This document shows, piece after piece, positions 8,052 to 21,747 of a DNA stretch of 64,000 nt; within the stretch, counting starts at the first letter, position 1, and each line of letters begins with the position of its first letter. Under the pieces are notes generated by a model. It had not been told where the DNA came from, searched no databases, and saw nothing but the letters and a program-made list of their open reading frames with translations. The stretch is from Nocardioides sp. Its GTDB lineage: Bacteria > Actinomycetota > Actinomycetes > Propionibacteriales > Nocardioidaceae. The translations under genes and the position numbers were made by a program. The stretch spans positions 62,001 to 126,000 of the forward strand of contig NZ_JASEEQ010000002.1 in assembly GCF_030019515.1 (NCBI RefSeq), read 5' to 3'.

Positions 8052-8318
8052 TTAGGGCTCGCCCATGAGAAGAGAGACGGCCGCGAGGTCGCCGTCGGCG
8101 TTCATGAACAGCTGCACCGCGAAGTCGTCGGTGCACGAGTCCACCGAGCCCGGGGCCGGCACGATCGCGACCCGATCCAGCTTGCGCAGGTCGGGCGGCA
8201 CCGGGCCGTAGGTCTGCAGGCAGCTGCTGTCCGAGGTCTCGACGTAGGCGACCGCGCGGTGCTCCGTCAGCACGTCCACGGGGGAGAGCGGGCAGGCCCG
8301 GCCGGCGTACTCGCCCAT
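8052..8318 (-). CDS. Hypothetical protein, possibly an N-terminally truncated extracytoplasmic protein
   Basis: An 88-residue reading from ATG 8318 (MGEYAGRACPLSPVDVL...). Three cysteines (GRACPL, SSCLQT, DSCTDD) suggest an extracytoplasmic origin, but no signal peptide precedes it. The frame continues upstream through a Cys-containing stretch straight into the 54-base hairpin at 8359-8412, so it may be a fragment whose N-terminal export signal was lost. The Shine-Dalgarno is weak. It is followed after 10 bases by the PASTA-like gene. No family is recognised. Confidence 0.5.
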   Translation of the reverse strand: MGEYAGRACPLSPVDVLTEHRAVAYVETSDSSCLQTYGPVPPDLRKLDRVAIVPAPGSVDSCTDDFAVQLFMNADGDLAAVSLLMGEP

Positions 8319-8358
8319 CTCGGTGCAGGTCCGCCACGCCTCGGGCCCGGAACGAGGA

Positions 8359-8412
8359 ACGGGTCGTGTGCCCCACCACGCGCCATGGCGCGTCCAGGGG
8401 CACACGACCCGT
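8359..8412 (-). terminator. Long hairpin after the Fe-S reductase gene
   Basis: A 16-bp perfect stem (ACGGGTCGTGTGCCCC pairing with GGGGCACACGACCCGT) encloses a 3x3 internal loop. The core is another perfect 16-bp palindrome (ACGCGCCATGGCGCGT, 8378-8393). It starts four bases past the stop codon of the Fe-S reductase gene (8417) on the minus strand and is well placed as its terminator, although no U-tract follows. Confidence 0.65.
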
Positions 8413-8416
8413 CGGG

Positions 8417-11551
<3,135 letters not shown>

Positions 11552-11593
11552 TGGTAGCTCCCTGTCACGTGTTTGGTGTCGCCGCCCGATGTC

Positions 11594-11616
11594 GCCCCGG
11601 ATGTCTCAGCCGGGGC
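11594..11616 (-). terminator. Possible terminator hairpin after the amidohydrolase-like gene
   Basis: GCCCCGG at 11594-11600 pairs with CCGGGGC at 11610-11616 around a 9-base loop, about 60 bases past the stop of the minus-strand gene ending at 11679. There is no clear U-tract, so the call is tentative. Confidence 0.35.
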
Positions 11617-11678
11617 GTGCCCGCGAGCCTATTGGCAGTCGCGGGGTCCGTCAGTCCCCCGGAGGCGTGAGAAGGATC

Positions 11679-14108
11679 CTACCGGTTGGTAACTTCGGCG
11701 ACCCGACCTGCGCGGGAGAACGTCACCGTCACCAGCACCTTCGGGTCCGAGGACGTCTTCGCGCAGAAGCCGTACGTCGTGCCGAGCCGCGTGTAGGGCT
11801 GGCCGACGGCCTGCATCACCTGCTTGGTGGTCATCCCGGGGCGGACCAGGGCGAGCGCCCGGCCGAGCGGCTTGCGCAGGCCGGGGTTGCGGCAGGAGTC
11901 GGGGGCGATGCCCTCGGCCCGCTCCCACATCTGCAGGTACGCCTCGGCGCCGCGTGCCATGTCGTCCTTGATCCGCGCCCCGTCGCCCTGGTGCTGGGCA
12001 TCGGCGACCTGACCGAGGTCCTGGATCCAGTCGGGGTAGAGGCCGTACTGCGCGACGCCGTCGACGTTGATGTCGTAGACGCGCTCGCCGGCGTGCTGCC
12101 GGTCGACCTGCACGCCGCCGAGGCCGGTGAAGGGGTAGCCGACCGGGTTGGGTACGTCCGCGCCCCGCGGGTCGCCCTGCGCCCCGAGTCCGTTCATGTC
12201 CGCGCCGTACCCGATCCCCCAGTAGTAGCGCGGGTCCGCCCAGCCGAGGTGGGTGCGCCACTTCTCGACGAAGCCGGTGGAGTCGCCGGCGTACGGCGTG
12301 ATGAACCCGCCCTCCTCGTAGATCCGCGGGTAGGCGTCGGGCGTGGCCCAGGAGTGACTGGAGATGACGCCGTGGTACCCCAGGTCGTCGATCTGGTCGA
12401 GCGCCTGGGTCCGGGCCTTCACGCTCATGTGGTCGGGGTCGAAGATCATGTGCCGCTGGGCGAGACCCTTGATCGTGTACTCGCCGAGCGTGGTCAGGCC
12501 GCGGCTGTTGCAGTGGTCCGGCGGCGGGTAGACCGGGAGCGCCGGCAGGTTGAGCGGGCCGAAGAGCTCGCCGATCGCGCCGAACAGCGCGTCCTGCTGG
12601 CCGGCCGAGATGTCGGGCGCCGCGAGCTGGTTGTGGTCGTGCGCGCCCGGGATCTCGGGCTCGCAGTGCTCCATGTCCCAGAACGTGCCGGTCTCGAGGA
12701 AGTTCGCGCTGTTGACCGCGACCCCGACCTCGCCGTTGTCGCCGGCGATGCCGGACAGCGCGTTGTCGAACTTGTTGACGAGCTCCATCTGGCGCACGCC
12801 CATCCGCTTGACCTGGTCGAGCTGGGCGTCGATGTCGTCGACGTCGCAGGCCGGCACGTCGCCGCCCGGCTGCGCCTTGAACGTGCAGCCGAACGGGACG
12901 CTGGTCTCGATCCCCATGACCACCGCCATCTTCCCGGCGTTGATCACCCTCCGGGCCTGGTAGGGGCTCTTGACGATCCGGTAGAAGCCCTTGCCGGGAC
13001 CGCCGAACTGGGCGTCGATGTAGTCCTGCATGGCGTACATGTCCTTGGCCTGCAGGCGCACCGACTCCATGTCGTCGCAGGAGTTCCGCTTGATCGGGTA
13101 GATCTGGCAGAGCTGGTTGTTCTCGACGAGCAGGTTGACGAAGATCCGCTGGCCACCCCGCCAGGAGCGCTCCAACCAGCGGTAGTAGGTGCCCTCGTGG
13201 GTCAGCGAGTTCGGCGCCGGCCAGTCCTTGAAGGTCGGCCAGCCGACCGGGTCGTGGTGCGGCTCGCCGGAGAGCACCGACTCCAGGACGCCGCCGTACC
13301 CGCCGGTGGCGGTGTGGTCGGGGCAGTCGACCAGCGCGTACGGCGCGCCGTACCGGTCCCAGGGCTTGCCGCAGTGGACGTCGCCCCCGAGGAACTCGAA
13401 GGCCATCCCGTGGGTGTGCCCGTCCACGTAGCCACGGACCTCCTGGAACGGCGTCACGCCCGCGTGCGGGCGGCCGCTGATGTCGATCTGGGACTCGGGG
13501 TACGGCGTGCAGCCGGCCGCGCGGGTCGGCCGGAACGACGTCGCGCCCTCGAGGGTCAGCGCGCCGGTGCCGTTGCGGAAGGAGTAGCGGCCCGCGCCCG
13601 CGCGGGAGATGTCCCACACGGCGTCGGCGCCCGGCTGGTCGGCGCGGCTGCCGTCGGCGAGCAGGAAGGCCCGGTCGGCGTCGTAGATCAGGTAGCTGCC
13701 GAGGTCCGTGGCCTTGAAGTAGAACGGGTCGCCGTCCGCGGTGAGGGTGTAGCAGCCCCCGGCCAGGGCGTAGCGGTCCTGCGGGTGCAGGTGCCGCGGG
13801 CCGGTGACCGGTGCCGTCGTCAGCTCGGGGTCGGGCAGTGCGCGCTCGCGGTCGACGTACGCCGTGGCCGCGGCCTTCTCCGCCGCGGTCGTGGGGTCCC
13901 GGGTCAGGTCGCCCAGGTCACCCGCCCGGGAGATCGCGTTCTTGTCGACGCCCAGGCCGCCGAGCGCGTCCTGGGCGAACGCGTAGCGCTCACCCAGCCC
14001 GCCCGGCCGTTGCCCCGCGGCCCCGCCCATCGAGATCGCGGTGCCCACCGCGACCACCGCCGCCACCAGGGCCCAGGCCAGCCGTCGGGCCGGACTCTTC
14101 TCTCTCAC
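11679..14108 (-). CDS. Large secreted metal-dependent hydrolase-like protein with C-terminal BamE/SmpA-like domain
   Basis: An 809-residue exported protein with an N-terminal signal/anchor (ARRLAWALVAAVVAVGTAI). The central region carries amidohydrolase-type TIM-barrel landmarks in order: DGHTHG, GIETS, WDMEH, DPDHMS, ISSHSW and YGADMNG. The His/Asp positions could bind metal, as in M19 dipeptidase-like enzymes. The last ~70 residues (LVRPGMTTKQVMQAVGQPYTR...) look like the SmpA/OmlA (BamE) fold. The start is GTG 14108 with AGGAG eight bases upstream. Substrate unknown. The family has been seen in other actinobacteria as an uncharacterised secreted protein. Confidence 0.75.
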   Translation of the reverse strand: MREKSPARRLAWALVAAVVAVGTAISMGGAAGQRPGGLGERYAFAQDALGGLGVDKNAISRAGDLGDLTRDPTTAAEKAAATAYVDRERALPDPELTTAPVTGPRHLHPQDRYALAGGCYTLTADGDPFYFKATDLGSYLIYDADRAFLLADGSRADQPGADAVWDISRAGAGRYSFRNGTGALTLEGATSFRPTRAAGCTPYPESQIDISGRPHAGVTPFQEVRGYVDGHTHGMAFEFLGGDVHCGKPWDRYGAPYALVDCPDHTATGGYGGVLESVLSGEPHHDPVGWPTFKDWPAPNSLTHEGTYYRWLERSWRGGQRIFVNLLVENNQLCQIYPIKRNSCDDMESVRLQAKDMYAMQDYIDAQFGGPGKGFYRIVKSPYQARRVINAGKMAVVMGIETSVPFGCTFKAQPGGDVPACDVDDIDAQLDQVKRMGVRQMELVNKFDNALSGIAGDNGEVGVAVNSANFLETGTFWDMEHCEPEIPGAHDHNQLAAPDISAGQQDALFGAIGELFGPLNLPALPVYPPPDHCNSRGLTTLGEYTIKGLAQRHMIFDPDHMSVKARTQALDQIDDLGYHGVISSHSWATPDAYPRIYEEGGFITPYAGDSTGFVEKWRTHLGWADPRYYWGIGYGADMNGLGAQGDPRGADVPNPVGYPFTGLGGVQVDRQHAGERVYDINVDGVAQYGLYPDWIQDLGQVADAQHQGDGARIKDDMARGAEAYLQMWERAEGIAPDSCRNPGLRKPLGRALALVRPGMTTKQVMQAVGQPYTRLGTTYGFCAKTSSDPKVLVTVTFSRAGRVAEVTNR

Positions 14109-14165
14109 CCAGCACTCCTCGCCTCGTCTGGTGCCTCAACGAGCCGGGTGGACGCGGGTGATGGG

Positions 14166-14936
14166 TCATCGATCGTGGGGACCGCCGATCCTGCGGGTCA
14201 GCGCACCGGCGGTGGCGGCGACCGCGGCGGCGAGCTCGGCGTGGGCGGTGTCCTCGTGGCCCGCCGCCTGGGGGTAGGTGACGGCCACTGCTGCGACCGG
14301 GTGCCGGTTGTGGTCGAGGACTGCGACGGCGACGCTCGCCAGCCCGGGGGTGATCTCGCCGTTCTCGACCGCGTGGCCGCGCTGCCGAGTGTCGGTGAGC
14401 ACCCGGCGCAGCGCGCTCAGGGTGCGTGGCCCCACCCCGTGCCGGTCGACGAAGTCGGAGGGCTGCGAGTAGAGCGCCCGCACCTGGGTCTGGGGGAGCA
14501 GGGCGAGGATCGCACGGCCGCTCGCGGTGAGATGGGCGGGCAGCCGCACGCCGACGTCGGTCACCAGCGGCGGCCGCCCGGGCGCGCGCTCCTCGACGAC
14601 GTAGAGCACCTCGCGGCCGTGCAGGATCGCGAGGTGCGCGGACTGGCGGGTCCGGTCGACCAGGTCGGCCAGCGGCCGGCGGGCGATCCGCTGCAGCGGC
14701 TCCTGCCGCGCATAGCCGCTGCCCAGCTCGAAGGCCGCCGGCCCGAGTCCGAACCGGCGCTCGTCGGGCAGGTGCACGACGAAGCCCTCGTCGATCATCG
14801 CGTGCAGCAGGTGGTACGTGGTGCTGCGCGGCAGGCCGACGGCGCGCATGATCCGGTCCAGCGCGACCGGGTCGGGCTGGCCGGCCAGGAACCGCAGCAC
14901 CCGCAGGGCGCGGGTCGCGGCGGGGACCTGGCTCAT
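14166..14936 (-). CDS. IclR-family transcriptional regulator
   Basis: A 256-residue regulator. Residues 6-70 form the winged helix-turn-helix (ALRVLRFLAGQ ... LPRSTTYHLLHAMIDEGFV), and residues ~75-245 the IclR effector-binding GAF-like domain (LADLVDRTRQSAHLAIL, LTASGRAILALL, GITPGLASVAV-like). IclR proteins usually control small-molecule catabolic operons. The nearest catabolic genes are the hut genes 3.4 kb away and the secreted hydrolase just downstream, so its target is unclear. TAGTCT lies five bases ahead of the ATG, suggesting a leaderless message. Confidence 0.92.
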   Translation of the reverse strand: MSQVPAATRALRVLRFLAGQPDPVALDRIMRAVGLPRSTTYHLLHAMIDEGFVVHLPDERRFGLGPAAFELGSGYARQEPLQRIARRPLADLVDRTRQSAHLAILHGREVLYVVEERAPGRPPLVTDVGVRLPAHLTASGRAILALLPQTQVRALYSQPSDFVDRHGVGPRTLSALRRVLTDTRQRGHAVENGEITPGLASVAVAVLDHNRHPVAAVAVTYPQAAGHEDTAHAELAAAVAATAGALTRRIGGPHDR

Positions 14937-15010
14937 GCGGCGCAGACTACGGCGCGTCCGGCGGGTGCCGGGTCTGGGGCTGGATCAGGGCCGGTGTGGC
15001 AGGACGGCCC

Positions 15011-15379
15011 TCAGGTGTCCCGGGAGCCGGCGGCACCGGGGCGGTAGCCGTCCGTGCGGTGGTCCACGTCGGGGTCGACCGCGTCGGCGGAGCGCAGCGA
15101 GTCCTCCCGGCGGGCCTCGTCCATGTGCATCCCCTGGCGCGCCTCGGCGGCCTGCTGCTCTGCACGCTCGGCCTCGGCCCGCGCCACCTCGGCCCGCGCC
15201 TCGGCGGCTGCGGCCTCCTGGCGGGACGCGTCGACGGCGCCACCCTGGGCCGCGGCCTTGGTGCGCAGCTGGTCCGCACGGTGCCGGCGCTGCTCGTTCC
15301 GGCGCTTGCTCATCAGATAGGCCGCGACGGCGATGGCGAGCACCACCAGCACGACGACGATCACGATCACGGTGGTCAT
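15011..15379 (-). CDS. Single-pass membrane protein with coiled coil
   Basis: A 122-residue protein. Residues 3-22 (VIVIVVVLVVLAIAVAAYLM) are a membrane helix. They are followed by a basic segment and an Ala/Glu/Arg-rich coiled coil (about 45-85) such as AEARAEVARAEAERAEQQAAEAR, then a polar tail. AGGGAGG precedes the ATG. Similar short proteins are widespread in actinobacteria with no assigned role. The neighbours run the same way, but spacing is loose enough for separate transcription. Confidence 0.8.
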   Translation of the reverse strand: MTTVIVIVVVLVVLAIAVAAYLMSKRRNEQRRHRADQLRTKAAAQGGAVDASRQEAAAAEARAEVARAEAERAEQQAAEARQGMHMDEARREDSLRSADAVDPDVDHRTDGYRPGAAGSRDT

Positions 15380-15467
15380 TGGGTCCTCCCTGGTCGGCTA
15401 CCCCCAAGGCCTCCGTACCCCGCTGGGCCGTGGTGCAGTCCCTTCGCCCGTCCCGCCCGGCGCACAG

Positions 15468-16673
15468 TCAGTGCAGGGCGCGCTCCTCGCGCACCGGGAC
15501 GAGCGGCGCCGCGAGGATCGGGAAGAGGGCCGCCAGGGCGAACGTCGCGGGGAACCCGGCGCCCGCGACCACGAGCCCCGCCGCCGGCGGCACGGCCGAC
15601 GCCGCGAGGAACTGGGCGGTGTTCTGCACCCCGAGCGCCCGGCCCGACCAGTACGGCCCGGCGCGCTCGGCGACCGCTGTGAAGGCCAGGCCGTTGTCGG
15701 CGACCGTGACCAGCGTCGCGACCACGACGAGCAGCACCGCGACGCCGAGGTCCAGGCCGGCAGTGAGGGCGAGCAGGCCCATGCTGGCGGCCGCCGCGAG
15801 GGCCACCCACCGCAGCGGCCGCAGCCGGCTGCCGACCAGGTCGGAGAGGTGCCCCACCGTGATCCGGCCGAGCGCCCCCGCCAGCTGGGCGACGGCGACG
15901 ACCGCGCCCGCAGCGGCCGGTGACCAGTCCCGGTCCTGGACCAGCCAGACCAGGGCGAAGGTCCACACGACGAACTGCGGGACCACCAGCAGCACGGAGA
16001 CGCCGTGGATGCGTGCGAGGTAGGTGTCCTCGCGGTAGGGGTTCGCGGCCGCGCCGTCGCGCCGCGGTGGCCGGGGCGGGTCCACGACGACCAGGCCCAC
16101 GACGACGGCCGCGAGCGCACACGCGAGGGTCGGCACCCAGAGGGCGGCGTGGATCCCGGCGACGTCCGCGACCACGGCGATCGAGATCGCAGCCACCCCG
16201 ACGCCGACCGGCTGGGCCATCTGCCGGACGCCCATCGCCAGGCCGCGGCGCGCGGGCGGGAACCAGCCGACCACGACCCGCCCGCTCGCGGCATTGGTGC
16301 TCGCGGCCGCCGCGCCGGCGAGGAAGAGGGCGAGGGCCAGCAGCGTCGTACCGCCGGTCAGGGCACCTGCCGCCCCGGCCAGCGCCGTCGCGGTGAGGCC
16401 GGCCAGCAACACGAAGCGCTCACCGCGCCGGTCGGTCACGGCACCCCACGCGACGAGCGTGAGCATCACGCCCAGCGTCGGCGCTGCGGCGACCAGCCCG
16501 GCCTCGGCCAGGCCCATCCCCTCCCGCTCGTGGAGCGTCGGGATGAGGAACGCCGGTCCGTGCACCATCACCGCCGTCGCGGCCTGGGCCAGCGTGCTGG
16601 CGCCGAGCATCGACCAACGACGCGCGGCGCCGACGTCGGGTCGCCGGGCGGTCAGGGTCACGGACCCAGTCAA
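15468..16673 (-). CDS. Major facilitator superfamily transporter
   Basis: A 401-residue protein with 12 predicted membrane helices and the MFS loop 2-3 motif A-like GAVTDRRGERFVLL (about residues 72-85), repeated weakly in the second half as GHLSDLVGSRLRPL. It is likely a proton-driven exporter or nutrient permease; the substrate cannot be inferred. The start is GTG 16673. The gene is not tightly coupled to its neighbours. Confidence 0.88.
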   Translation of the reverse strand: MTGSVTLTARRPDVGAARRWSMLGASTLAQAATAVMVHGPAFLIPTLHEREGMGLAEAGLVAAAPTLGVMLTLVAWGAVTDRRGERFVLLAGLTATALAGAAGALTGGTTLLALALFLAGAAAASTNAASGRVVVGWFPPARRGLAMGVRQMAQPVGVGVAAISIAVVADVAGIHAALWVPTLACALAAVVVGLVVVDPPRPPRRDGAAANPYREDTYLARIHGVSVLLVVPQFVVWTFALVWLVQDRDWSPAAAGAVVAVAQLAGALGRITVGHLSDLVGSRLRPLRWVALAAAASMGLLALTAGLDLGVAVLLVVVATLVTVADNGLAFTAVAERAGPYWSGRALGVQNTAQFLAASAVPPAAGLVVAGAGFPATFALAALFPILAAPLVPVREERALH

Positions 16674-16731
16674 CGCCCGGCGACACGACGTACGACGCCG
16701 CGTCTCGCAGGATGAGGCGTGGCGAACCCCT

Positions 16732-16779
16732 CAGTTGGCCCGTCAGTCGGCCCGCCAGCTGGCCCGTCAGTTGGCGCGG
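16732..16779. repeat. Four tandem 12-bp repeats at a gene end
   Basis: Units CAGTTGGCCCGT, CAGTCGGCCCGC, CAGCTGGCCCGT and CAGTTGGCGCGG lie head to tail from 16732. The last unit contains the end of the choice-of-anchor-like gene (stop at 16767-16769), so the array looks like duplication of its final codons past the stop. Confidence 0.7.
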
Positions 16780-18062
16780 ATGGTGGCCTTCGCGACGCCC
16801 AGGTCGATGACCGCTCCGGTGCCGTCCAGCAGCGTGATCCGGAGCGCGACCACGGAGATGCCGCCGGCGACCTCGGTGACGACCATGGGCTCGAGCCTGG
16901 CGACGCCCGGGATCTCCAGGACGCCGGTGTCCGGGAACGTCTGCGGCTCGCCGTTCGCCGTGATCGAGCCGACCGTGCTGCCGTCGGTGCTGGTGATCAG
17001 CTTGCCGGTGCTCTTGCGGATCGCCGTGGCCTTGCCGACCACCGCGTCGACGACCAGCTGGCCGCCGCCGAGGTTCAGCTCGGCGACCGAGCCGCGCTCC
17101 CAGGCGACGCTCCTGCCCGGGAACCGCGTGCCGCGCTGGCGGCTGCTCACGCCGTTGAGGATGACCTGGCCGCCGAGGTCGACGGTCGCGTTGTCCTTGA
17201 ACTGGACCTCGCCGTTGGTGCCCTGGCACGGCATCAGCGTCAACGGGTTGCGGCCGCTGTGGAGGGTGCTGTCCAGCGCGGTGACCTCGGTGCCGGCGGA
17301 GAAGCCGCCGAACCGGCCGTGCTTGACGCCCGAGAGCGCCTGGGCGGTGGTGCGGGCGACGTAGACCTCGCTGCCGGTGGACGGGGTGAGGTCGACGCGC
17401 AGGGCCGTGGCCCGGGCTGCGGCGCCGGTGTCGGTGACCTTCTTGCCCGAGCCGCCGAGGTAGATGGTGCCCAGGCCCGGGACCGGGACCGGCTGGCCGG
17501 GGGTCGGGAGGTCGAGGACCTGCGGGTCGCCGGCCGGCGGGGTGAAGACGATCTTGCCGACGCTGCTCTCGGTCTCGGCGTGGAAGCCCTTCGCGTCGTG
17601 CCATGCGTGCGAGAGCGAGGTGATGCCGCGGATGCTCAGCGAGCCGAAGGGGCTGTCCGCGAGCACCAGCGACGCGATGGCGTTGCGCGAGTAGGAGTGT
17701 CGGGCCCCGTCGATGTTGCGGGTCCACAGCTCGGTCTTGACGCCCGAGACGGTGCCGTTGCCCTGGAGGTCGGCCTCGGCGATCTCGTTGGTGCGGTCGA
17801 GGCCCGTCTTGACGGCGCACCCGAGCGCGGTGAACGCGGTCATGCTGGAGCCGGCCGGCACCTCGCCGCCGACGACGCGGGTGCCGTAGCCGTAGCCCTT
17901 CAGCGCGATGTCGCTGGTGGACCTGTTGCTGGTGGCCTTGGCGGCGGTCCCGGACCCGCCGGTGGTGGCGGGTGCGCTCGTCGCGGCTGGGGCGATGCCG
18001 AGCGTGGCGGTCAGCAGACCGGCGGCGATGGCGGACAGGACGACGGTTCGACGGCGCTTCAT
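16767..18062 (-). CDS. Secreted protein, choice-of-anchor P-like
   Basis: A 431-residue exported protein. Residues 1-30 (MKRRRTVVLSAIAAGLLTATLGIAPA...) are a clear signal peptide ending near SAPA. The mature part begins with GYGYGTRVVGGEVPAGSS...TAFTALGC, and contains repeated beta-rich segments such as DLQGNGTVSGVKTELWTR and SLSIRGITS. This resembles the actinobacterial choice-of-anchor P family. No sortase motif is seen. The start at 18062 follows GGGGGAT at proper spacing; an upstream in-frame extension of 55 residues is low-complexity and rejected. It is probably an extracellular or cell-surface protein of unknown role. Confidence 0.75.
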   Translation of the reverse strand: MKRRRTVVLSAIAAGLLTATLGIAPAATSAPATTGGSGTAAKATSNRSTSDIALKGYGYGTRVVGGEVPAGSSMTAFTALGCAVKTGLDRTNEIAEADLQGNGTVSGVKTELWTRNIDGARHSYSRNAIASLVLADSPFGSLSIRGITSLSHAWHDAKGFHAETESSVGKIVFTPPAGDPQVLDLPTPGQPVPVPGLGTIYLGGSGKKVTDTGAAARATALRVDLTPSTGSEVYVARTTAQALSGVKHGRFGGFSAGTEVTALDSTLHSGRNPLTLMPCQGTNGEVQFKDNATVDLGGQVILNGVSSRQRGTRFPGRSVAWERGSVAELNLGGGQLVVDAVVGKATAIRKSTGKLITSTDGSTVGSITANGEPQTFPDTGVLEIPGVARLEPMVVTEVAGGISVVALRITLLDGTGAVIDLGVAKATIRAN

Positions 18063-18384
18063 CTGGGATCCCCCCTGCGTTGCGGATGTACGGGTACGGG
18101 GTGCCCGCTGTGCGGCGCCCGAACCCCATGGTCTAGACAGATCGTGCTGGTTCCCACGGTCGTGGGTGTGCTCGGTCAAGGTGCCCTCCTCGGGTCGGAT
18201 GGACTGGTGTGCCCGGACATCCGGCACCTTCGCGTCGTCCCTCGCCGCGTCCCAGCCTCCGCAGGGTCCAACGGCCGCACGCGGACGTGGTTACGCCCGA
18301 GTAACCTCGGGTGTCTCGGATCTCAGACTGTGGTCGGCCGGCACCGTCTGGTCGACGCGGTCGGAGCGGGTGAGGATGGCGGTC
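18063..18384. other. Divergent intergenic region between the secreted protein and hutH
   Basis: A 322-base region without a supported gene. It must carry promoters for both flanking genes. The only structured element seen is the inverted repeat GGTTAC (18289-18294) ... GTAACC (18301-18306), 79 bases before hutH, a candidate operator. No -10/-35 pair is convincing. Confidence 0.5.
18289..18306. promoter_or_regulatory. Inverted repeat upstream of hutH, candidate operator
   Basis: GGTTAC-N6-GTAACC, a perfect 6-bp inverted repeat with a 6-base spacer. Its position is consistent with control of the hutH-hutU operon. The cognate regulator is not identified. Confidence 0.35.
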
Positions 18385-19952
18385 ATGAACCACCTGCACA
18401 GCCCAGCGACCGGCCCAGCGGTCGGCGTCGGTGTCGGGCCCGTCTCGTTCACCGAGCTCCGCGCGGTGGCGCGGGACGGCGCCCCGGTCCATCTCACCGA
18501 CGACGCGCTGGCGGCGATCGCCCGGGCGCGCGAGGTGGTCGAGGAGCTGGCCGCGTCCGAGGAGCCCGTGTACGGCGTCTCGACCGGCTTCGGCGCGCTC
18601 GCGACCCGGCACATCCCCGCCGAGATGCGCGCCCAGCTGCAGCGCTCCCTGGTGCGCTCGCACGCCGCCGGCTCGGGGCCGGAGGTGGAGCGCGAGGTGG
18701 TCCGGGCGCTGATGCTGCTGCGGCTCTCGACGCTGGCCACCGGGCACACCGGCGTCCGGGTCGAGACGGCCCGCCTGCTCGCCGGGCTGCTCGAGCACGG
18801 CATCACGCCGGTCGTGCGCGAGTACGGATCGCTCGGCTGCTCGGGCGACCTGGCCCCGTTGGCGCACTGCGCGCTGGCGCTGATGGGTGAGGGCGAGGTC
18901 CACGACGCCTCCGGCGCGCTGCTGCCGGCCGCCGACGCGCTCGCCGCGGTGGGACTGGAGCCGGTGGAGCTGGCGGCGAAGGAGGGCCTCGCGCTGATCA
19001 ACGGCACCGACGGGATGCTCGGCATGCTGGTGCTCGCGATCGAGGACCTGCGGCTGCTGCTGCGCACGGCGGACATCGCCGCCGCGATGTCGGTGGAGGG
19101 CCAGCTCGGCACCGACCGGGTCTTCGCCGCCGAGCTCCAGGCGATCCGGCCGCACCCGGGCCAGGCCCTCTCGGCCGCGAACCTGGTCGCGCTGCTCGCC
19201 GACTCCGGCGTGGTGGCGTCGCACCGCGGCCCCGACTGCAACCGGGTCCAGGACGCCTACTCGCTGCGCTGCTCGCCCCAGGTCCACGGCGCCGCCCGCG
19301 ACACCGTCGAGCACGCCGCGACCGTCGCGGCCCGCGAGCTCGCCTCGGCGGTCGACAACCCGGTCGTGCTCGCCGACGCCGGGCGGGTCGAGTCGAACGG
19401 CAACTTCCACGGCGCGCCGGTCGCCTACGTCCTCGACTTCCTCGCGATCGTCGCCGCGGACGTGGCCTCGATCAGCGAACGGCGTACCGACCGGTTCCTC
19501 GACAAGGCGCGCAACCACGGGCTGCCGCCGTTCCTCGCCGACGATCCCGGGGTCGACAGCGGCCACATGATCGCGCAGTACACCCAGGCCGCCATCGTCT
19601 CCGAGCTGAAGAGGCTGGCCGTGCCGGCGTCGGTCGACTCGATCCCCTCCAGCGCGATGCAGGAGGACCACGTCTCGATGGGGTGGTCGGCCGCGCGCAA
19701 GCTGCGCCGCTCCGTCGACGGGCTGGCCCGGGTGGTCGCGATCGAGGTGCTGACCGCGGCCCGGGCCCTCGACCTGCGCCGCCCCCTCGAGCCGTCGCCG
19801 GCCACCGGTGCGGTCGTCCGGCTGCTGCGCGACTCCGGGGTCGCCGGCCCCGGCCCCGACCGGCACCTCTCGCCCGAGATCGAGGCCGTCGTCGGCCTGG
19901 TCTCCTCGGGCGCCGTACTCCATGCCGCCGAGTCCGTGATCGGAGAACTGTC

Positions 19953-19956
<4 letters not shown>
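18385..19956 (+). CDS. hutH: Histidine ammonia-lyase
   Basis: A 523-residue enzyme that deaminates L-histidine to urocanate, the first step of histidine degradation. The catalytic segment is [16 protein letters not shown]. The MIO electrophile would form from Cys152-Ser153-Gly154 rather than the commoner Ala-Ser-Gly; I believe the Cys form is usual in actinobacterial enzymes. Other landmarks are [11 protein letters not shown] (about 63-73), [14 protein letters not shown] and DNPVV. GAGG nine bases upstream of ATG 18385 supports this start. The stop overlaps the hutU GTG by four bases (GTGA), so the two are translationally coupled. Confidence 0.95.
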
Positions 19957-21620
<1,664 letters not shown>

Positions 21621-21630
21621 GCGGGGCGGC

Positions 21631-21707
21631 GGTTTCCCCGGGTACCCGGGGAAACCAGCACTGTTGGGCCGAAACTTCGGCCGAGAAGCGCAGGGATTGC
21701 CCGAGAA
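21631..21707 (+). repeat. Palindromic dispersed repeat, copy 1
   Basis: The repeat begins with a perfect 26-bp palindrome (half-site GGTTTCCCCGGGT, then ACCCGGGGAAACC; 21631-21656). It continues through GGCCGAAACTTC (21667-21678) and a degenerate tail to about 21707. Aligned with the reverse complement of 31492-31563, the palindrome and the GGCCGAAACTTC block are identical, and most intervening bases match. It lies between the hutU stop and the M48 protease start and could also terminate hutU transcripts. Confidence 0.85.
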
Positions 21708-21735
21708 GTCCGGCCGGACCCGACCCGGCGCGTGC

Positions 21736-21741
21736 CAGAGT
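21736..21741 (+). promoter_or_regulatory. Putative -10 box (CAGAGT) for the M48 protease, leaderless start
   Basis: CAGAGT is followed by GAGGGC and the GTG at 21748, the same 6-nt spacing as other leaderless-type starts here. Confidence 0.4.
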
Positions 21742-21747
21742 GAGGGC

